Source: Dicyema japonicum (Eukaryota > Dicyemida > Rhombozoa > Dicyemidae). Taken from it: a stretch of 64,000 nt of DNA. Shown piece by piece: positions 57,929 through 64,000 of the stretch (positions are counted from its first letter, which is position 1; each line of letters begins with the position of its first letter). The notes under the pieces were generated by a model that was given only the letters and a program-made list of their open reading frames with translations, did no database searches and was not told where the DNA came from. The DNA is taken from the NCBI GenBank assembly GCA_011109175.1, contig RDEW01000006.1, positions 483,668 to 547,667 on the forward strand, given 5' to 3'. The position numbers and the translations under genes were made by a program.

Positions 57929-58993
57929 TCACCCAAATCTTTCCTCAAACACCCTTTTCCTAGCAGAATTCACAATATCATCAAATTTTCTTATGCTACG
58001 AGTTCGTCTCCTCTCAATTTCCTCCATTAAACTAACATTCTCAACAACAGGGAACTCCAATGGGACGAACCCACTCGTATCAGGAAGCTCATCCTTATAT
58101 AGTCTCTTGACTCTCTCACTAAACTATACATTCCATCAAACATTAGGTCGCATATTCGAGGCTTCAGCTTATTAAACTGAGGACCGACAAACTTCCTGCT
58201 CTCCAGATCATCATAAATAGTCCTGTCCAGTTCACACAGAGACTTAATCATCTCAGAGCTTGGAAAGTCGACCTGTTTGACCAAATGAGACGGAGAACTA
58301 ATTCTGGTGCAATAACTTTGCATATTTGTGCTCAAATCTCTCAGAACTTCATTCATCCACTCAATCTTAAACTAACATTGACAGTCACATCAAAATCAGA
58401 GGGTTCCAGCTCGGACTGTCGGGCCTCCATCTCATGAATCTCCTTCTGGAGTTGAGTATTCTTGTGATCTAAGTCGCTTTTAAAGTAAAATGAAAAGATA
58501 CTTATAGAAATCAGTCCATCCCCTAATGAACTCCTTATGTTCAAGAATGTGTGTCTCATTTCTCTCAGTGAGGGAGTTGATCAACTCTGAATTGGCGCCA
58601 ATATCGAGAATGGGACGATCTAACGTGATAGACTGTCTTACGTTTTATACTGATGCGGATTGCGTAGGTTGAGAGAGCCACCAAAAAAGTGTATAGCTTG
58701 AAACCACAGAGGACTGGAAGACCGGCCAGATTGTAGCACCTGGCGTATTCAATCTCTGGTTCATTTGAGATCTCTTTTATCCACTCTTTGACCAGTTTTC
58801 TGAACTCTGAAAACATTCGCGTATTGTTTGTAATAGGCCAGTAGGCAGAAAATTTCCGTTTGGCTCTGTCTAGGTCGATGCAATGGAAGACGAATATTAT
58901 GACTGACTGTATTACAGTAAGATCTAGAGTATCAAACATGGTTCTGAGATTATAATTAATCTCCACCTTGAAAGGATGAATCCCTTCCCCCAT
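57929..58993 (-). CDS. HAUS6: HAUS augmin-like complex subunit 6 N-terminal-like protein
   Basis: Augmin recruits gamma-tubulin to spindle microtubules. The best match is an N-terminal block: MFDTLDLTVIQSVIIFVFHC, IDLDRAKRKFSAYWP, SEFRKLVKEWIKEIS, then a predicted helical GFKLYTFLVALSTYAI, following HAUS6 (FHFLF..LD..RAKE.F..CWP; EFRK...EWLKEIS). A coiled coil follows (DHKNTQLQKEIHEMEARQSE) and helical segments to ERVKRLYKDELPDTSGFVPL and a basic end. Start ATG 58993. At about 350 aa it is far shorter than vertebrate HAUS6, lacking the long tail. The junction near 58130 was not resolved to a clean intron. Confidence 0.55.
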
Positions 58994-59574
58994 TTTTTGG
59001 ACTTATCGTAATTCAATACCTTCAAATTCAGGAAAAATTCGTCCCTTATAGTGTGGTCCTCACAAAATGACATAACTAATAAGACCGCGTTTAATTTATT
59101 ATATTATTTTTATTTTTACTAATTATATTTATAATAAAAATATATTAATCATTTTCTCTTTCTCATCCATTGAAGAGGTTCCTACAACTTCAAGAACATA
59201 CATTCTCCATTTCCAATGGTTCTTTATGGATTTTTTGTGGAAGATATCTCTGTTTCTGCCACTGTGGGGACTTAATACTGAGTTAATAGTTGAATAAGGA
59301 AAGTTTTCGTCTAATTATGGGATCTTGGTGTCCATGCCTTGTTTCTCTCTATGGTTGTTTTGGAATTCCGGATAAATCCTCATAAAAGAGAAGGTTTCGT
59401 ATAATATCTTGGAGAGGATCCCATCTGTTATCTGAATTTCAGCATATAGGGATGTTCTGGAGACCGTCAATTTAAAGAATTCTCGCTGACGTTTCATCAG
59501 GTGATTCATTTAAGCAAGAGCGTGGTGATCCATGCTTTGTATAGAAGTCTCAACGAAGGGATGGAAGATACCAT
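58994..59574. other. Intergenic, no supported gene
   Basis: AT-rich 59085-59160, then unremarkable sequence. The minus frame 59509-59315 is not recognised. Confidence 0.4.
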
Positions 59575-62500
59575 ATTATTATTATTATAAGCAACTACAT
59601 AGAATCATATAAACTATAATTCTATTCGTGCCGCGTCCGAACAATCCTCATAATTAGCCTTTCCCATCCCCTCCTGTCCGATGCCAAGTCCGCAGACTAC
59701 TAAGGTCTTCACCGTCCTTTAGTGTCTGGTTACTGATCTCAGGTCACCATTAAGGACTTCCGGGAGAGTTATTCTTGGACGACCTCTGAACTTCTCCCCT
59801 GACGTATCGAAGTATTCTTCCATGACGACGTTTGCTGGCGTGTCTTGTTCCAATCTGAGAATATGGCCAAACAATCTCCAGCGAGCCTTCATGATCATGG
59901 TGCTCAGAGGTCCGGAACCGCATCTTCTATATAAATTTTCACTCCCTACACGCATTGGCCACTTTAGTCCCAAGAGAGACCGAAGTTGCCTTCTGTGAAA
60001 GGAGTCAAGGTTTTGTTCGTCCGTTTTCGAAATTCCCCACGTCCCAGAGTTGTATGTTAGTATGGGCCTCACGAACGCCTCATACAACCTGAGTCAGTGA
60101 TGGCCCGACCGAGCATTTTCTTATCCAACATTTCATAAGTTTTTGCATAGTAACCGTAGATAACAATTTTCTTCTTGCAATGTCTTCGGAGTCTCCGAGA
60201 AGAGAGCCAAGCTTTACGGTCTTCCTCCAACATTCACTATTGCGTAGTTCCATCCGCTTAATTTCAACAATATCCGTTTTCTGAACATTCAGTGATAGAC
60301 ACCATTTGGCCAAACAGCCTGATGCAACCTCCAAGAGACGTAAGAGTGCTTCTTTGTCAGTCGAGATAAAGTCAACATCATCGGCATACACGATCTCCAT
60401 AATATCATTGTTGTAATACTTCCGGAGGTCTTGCAGAGCCGATTCAAGGTATATAGCAAACAATACTGGGGAAAGGGAATCTCCTTGGGGTGTGCCCACT
60501 GTTGAAATAATTTCCCGTGACAAACATTTTCCAATACGCACTCGTAACCTCGTGTTTGATAAGAGTATCCGTATCAGAATAACCGAGTCCTTATCCAGGA
60601 AACTTTCAAGCACTTCAATGAGTTTTCCCCGACGGACAGTGTCGAAAGCTCTGGTCAGATCAATTCCAAGGATAGTCTTTGAGCTCCGGAATCTTTGTTG
60701 AATAGCACATTGCCATCTATGGCACCATACTACATCAGCCGTTGATCTCCCTGTCCTAAAACCACTCTGGCTCTGGGCCAAGTACCCGTCCACCGGCTCT
60801 TGGATCCGATTAAGAGTAATTAGGGCAAGGATCTTCCTTAAGGTGTTTAGAAGGATGACAGGGCGCAGGTTTTCAACTGGCCCAGGGGGTTTATTACCTT
60901 TTTGAACTGGTACTAGTATCCCCTTTCCAATTTCTGAAAAGTCCTTGTTTTCTATCATGTCATTCAGCAATTTTGAGAGTTTATCTGCAAGTTCTGGAGG
61001 GCCAAATTTTAGCAATTCAGATGGTATATTATCTGGTCCTGGAGAGCGCCCAGATTTAAGTTTCCTTATCGCCATGCAAACCTCCTCCGGTGAAATGATC
61101 CGTTCAAGTGTTGTGTTCTTAGGCGTGAAATCTGATTTTTCTCCTTTTACAAAGAACAGTTGTTCAATATGCGATGCTATGAACTCTGTCTGTTCTGCAA
61201 CATTTCCTATTGTTTTTCCATTTCTGTCATGCAAAATAAGTTTCACTGATTGGCTCTTCCTCCGTATTAGTCGTATAGCCATGAATGTCGCAGCATTGTC
61301 TTTAAGGTTTTCTACCTCTCTGATCTTGCTTTCCAACTGACTAGTGTGATGTAGTCTGTTTAGGAGTTTGATTTTTCTCTCAATTTGCCTTCGTTCTTGT
61401 TTCAGTTTGCAAACAGTCTGAGGATCGACAGTATTTTCGGATCTAAGCCTTAAGTTCTTCTGCAAATTCAATAGGGCTGACACTTCCGGGTGACGCTGAC
61501 TGCTATGGGGTTTAAGTTCCCCCAGATGTTTGTCAGCAGCGGAAATGATCCCTCTCCTAGTTTCGAGCCATGCCTTTCCTGGTGAAAGATCCGATGCCGT
61601 ATTATTAATTGAATCCGATACACATTCTTTATAGTCTGCTTGTACTTTTGGTGAAGAGCCCAAGAGTTCAGTCATATACCTTCTTGATCGCGTGGAATCT
61701 CCACCACGATGTGTTTGGAAGAAGCATCTTCTATTAGTTATCCCGTAGAGGAACTCCTCCGCAGTTGGACCAAGTCTTAAGCTGAATCTTGCTGACACAA
61801 TTTTGTGATCACTGTTAACAGTTAGTCCTCCATAAGATCTCGAGTCCCGTAAGAGAGATTTGTCTTTTACTCGACACAGAATATAATCGATCTGATTATA
61901 AATCCTTATCAGATTTCCGGTGGTCGATAGTCTAGTGCCCATCCACGTTGTCTTGTGGCGTGCGGAATGTTGGAATTGAGTATTGCACAGGAATAAATCA
62001 AAGGATTCGCAGAAATATGCCAGAGCAGTACCAGAATAGTTCCTGATCCCCCTTCCATGTGGTCCAATAAAACGTTCGTGTCCTTGATGTACCCCAGCTT
62101 TAGCATTCCAATCACCAGCGATAAAGAGGAACGATGAAAACTTCAGAGAAGATACGACCTCGACAAGTTCTTCGTAGAAAACGTCCAATTCCTCTGGGTT
62201 TTTGGAAACACGGCCACTATGTGGGGCGTACACGTTCACAATGGAAATTAGTTGCCTGGACTTCCCTTTGGGTCCAATAAGAAATTGAATAACACATATC
62301 CTGTCATCAATTTTCCAATATCGATGTAATCTGGGGAGCAAATTCTTGTGAACAGCGAAACCCTGTCCATAGTGTTTACAGTACGATGGAAGGAGGATTA
62401 GTCTGTAGTCTCCAAGGTTTTCATCGAGTCCTTTTCTGAGCTTCGTCTCTTGGAGACAGCAAACAGAGCATCCATATTTTGCAAGGTCCAGACATAGTTG

Positions 62501-62675
62501 GTGCCTCTTTGACCAGTCATTAAGGCCCCTGGCATTGAAGGTAAGGAAGATACCATAGACTACGAAAAAGGGTTCAATATTATCATCTATTTTAAACCCT
62601 CAAATCTTCCTGGTCTGCTAGATATGTAAATGGTAGGCAGATAGTAACTCCGAGGATGGAGGTGATCTTATTGGT
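59575..62675 (-). mobile_element. Near-intact EN+RT LINE (RTE-like), one frameshift
   Basis: One minus-strand frame is open from about 62672 to 60080, longer than its first ATG/GTG/TTG. Endonuclease: FLTFNARGLNDWSKRHQLCL, CCLQETKLR, IVNVYAPHSGRVSKNPEELD, FIAGDWNAKAG, HKTTWMGTRL, QIDYILCRVKD, NSDHKIVSARF. RT: KSGRSPGPDNIPSELL, SQSGFRTGRSTADVV, ILGIDLTRAFDTV, VGTPQGDSLSPVLFAIY and YADDVDFIS. The C-terminus continues in another frame from about 60087 (YEAFVRPILTYNSGTWGI; ARWRLFGHILRLEQDTPANV; FRGRPRITLPEVLNGDL), so a one-base indel near 60090 breaks it. It ends in an ATTATTATTATTATAAG tail near 59577. No ORF1 is visible. It is the best-preserved copy and the reference for the deleted derivatives. 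Confidence 0.9.
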
Positions 62676-64000
62676 TGGGATCGTGAGTCATTTAAGTTGA
62701 CCTCTGGGATTATAGTCTTTTTTAGTGAAGAGATGACCGTTTCTACGTGTGATTTTTCTAGTAAAGTTTTTATGTGGTTTTTTTATCTTGTAGTTTTTTC
62801 AAATCTTCAATGTTTCGCTCCAACAATGAGCATGGTGCTTTGGGCATCTGGAGTCGTAAGGTCGCTAAAGAATAGATTGACCAATGTTGGGGATAACAGG
62901 GATCTTTGTGGGACTATGTTTGGGATATATAATGATTTTGGCATTGATTATTTCATTTCACTCGTTTTCTGATGTCTTCTTACCACAAGACTGCCATAGC
63001 TTGGACTCTACTTGTGACCTCAGACTCCTTTTATAATTCATTCTGTGCTGCGACATACGAGTCAAAGATAGCATCTCTTTTCAGGAGATTTGCCATCTTT
63101 TTCTCTGTTACTTCTCTGATCAACACTAATAGCAAATCTTCGTCCTCATCTAAAATCTCGTCGAGCCGTTTGCGTAGTGCAATCTTGATCCCTGCTCTCC
63201 TCGATTTTTCAGAAAAACAAGATTAAATGCTCCATTTATGAATATAACCCTATTCTTCAAGCCCATAGAGGAGTAATGGAATGATCGTACGTGAAAAAAA
63301 TAAATAAAAACATATCCGTTTCGAGTTTTAATTTCCTCATACACAAGATCGCATTGTGTGATTTTTTCCTTAGGAGTTTAAAGCTTTTATAAACTACTCC
63401 CAGTTTTCTCAAAGAAGCTGTTCTTAGATACTTCAGGAATATCAAAGTATTGATTCCGCATAAAGAGCCTTGCTGATTTCCTTTTCCATTTCAACCGATA
63501 AACTTCATTGCATTAGATTTTTTCTGACAATTTTAATCCACATAGAAATCTTTAAGGAAGTGTTAAAGCGCACAGGTGTTGGAGGTCGGTAGATGAGAGG
63601 AAAGACCGGGATGGTTTGTTTTACTCCAGAGAGAATCAATAATTTCATCACTTTACTTTCTCGAGTTGGGGGATTGTACGGTTCTTGGAATAAGCTTTAT
63701 GGTTGATATTCGCTAAGACTTCATAGACCTGGGAAATATTACGTGGTGGAGTCTGGAGAAAACTTGCTTTTCTGGCTTTTCCCATCATTCTTTGTTTTGT
63801 ACCGTATGGTTTCTTAATTTGTTAACTATTTATTTTTTGTATCAAAAAATAGTAATATTCTTGTGGTTTGTATATGTTCGCCTATTTTGAACAAGATGAA
63901 ACATTAGCAATAGACCAATCTACGAAGGACCCCGATAGAGAAACATTAATAGCATAGACCAAGTGGTCCTTGGTTGTGTGGAATCCAAGGAATCTGTTAT
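62676..64000. other. Unidentified region, possible minus-strand gene
   Basis: Minus strand 63225-63050 reads IKIALRKRLDEILDEDEDLL, LVLIREVTEKKMANLLKRDA and IFDSYVAAQNEL, an acidic helical segment without stops. Farther upstream (63815-63650) KKPYGTKQRMMGKARKASFL and QTPPRNISQVYEVLANINHK look coding. They may be exons of one gene, but I could not join them or name it. Confidence 0.3.

Noticed and set aside
59719-60087. Separate small ORF after the LINE polymerase
   Set aside because: It is the polymerase C-terminus displaced by a one-base indel, as the copies at 0.1-0.8 kb and 35.6-35.9 kb show.
1-64000. CRISPR array, operons, integrases or other prokaryotic systems
   Set aside because: No regularly spaced short repeats with unique spacers; genes are spliced and metazoan.

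Overview
This is nuclear DNA of a small, AT-rich, compact animal genome. The genes are ordinary metazoan ones: an inner-arm axonemal dynein heavy chain, a Hox-type homeobox gene, ciliary DRC3, myosin essential light chain, exocyst EXOC8, ESCRT-II VPS25, UFM1 protease UFSP2, dolichol kinase, ribosomal protein L26, BUD13, gluconokinase and an augmin subunit. Almost all are cut by extremely short GT-AG introns, mostly 21-27 nt. Where every intron could be placed by hand, the spliced length is an exact multiple of three and the product has the expected family length. A Hox gene plus 22-25 nt introns points to a dicyemid mesozoan (Dicyema-like); this is an inference.

Layout. 1-1.4 kb: dead LINE and hAT remnants. 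2.2-3.4 kb: core-2/I-branching type glycosyltransferase (+). 4.5-18.8 kb: DNAH1-type dynein heavy chain (-), followed 95 bp upstream by a Hox-type gene (18.9-19.5 kb, -). 20.7-21.7 kb: SINEs. 21.75-22.8 kb: TBC RabGAP (+). 23-25 kb: repeats and LINE relics. 25.4-25.9 kb: myosin essential light chain (+). 26.3-26.9 kb: hAT relic. 27.6-28.5 kb: BUD13 (-). 28.8-30.1 kb: SINE, DDE transposase and retroelement relics. 30.1-31.9 kb: DRC3 (-). 32.5-33.9 kb: UFSP2 (-). 34-36.6 kb: SINEs and an internally deleted LINE. 37-38.1 kb: CaaX-tailed protein kinase (+). 38.7-40 kb: dolichol kinase (+). 40.7-41.3 kb: second internally deleted LINE. 41.5-42.1 kb: VPS25 (+). 42.1-46.2 kb: repeat-rich, poorly understood. 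46.3-48.8 kb: EXOC8 (-). 49.4-52.6 kb: R2-like LINE with a C-terminal restriction-like endonuclease. 53.6-54.3 kb: tRNA-like and tandem repeats. 55.0-55.4 kb: RPL26 (-). 55.9-56.4 kb: second R2-like fragment. 56.7-57.2 kb: gluconokinase (+). 57.9-59.0 kb: HAUS6-like (-). 59.6-62.7 kb: near-intact EN+RT LINE (-). 62.7-64 kb: unidentified.

The genes do not form one pathway. Two ciliary genes (DNAH1, DRC3) and membrane-traffic genes (TBC, VPS25, EXOC8) fit a ciliated animal. Gaps are often under 500 bp and the repeats sit in them. The most notable features are the micro-introns, LINE derivatives that keep both ends but lose the middle, a tRNA-like SINE that seems continuous with the 5' end of that LINE, and an apparent excess of the palindrome CACGTG. 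I did not find a clearly new multi-gene system.
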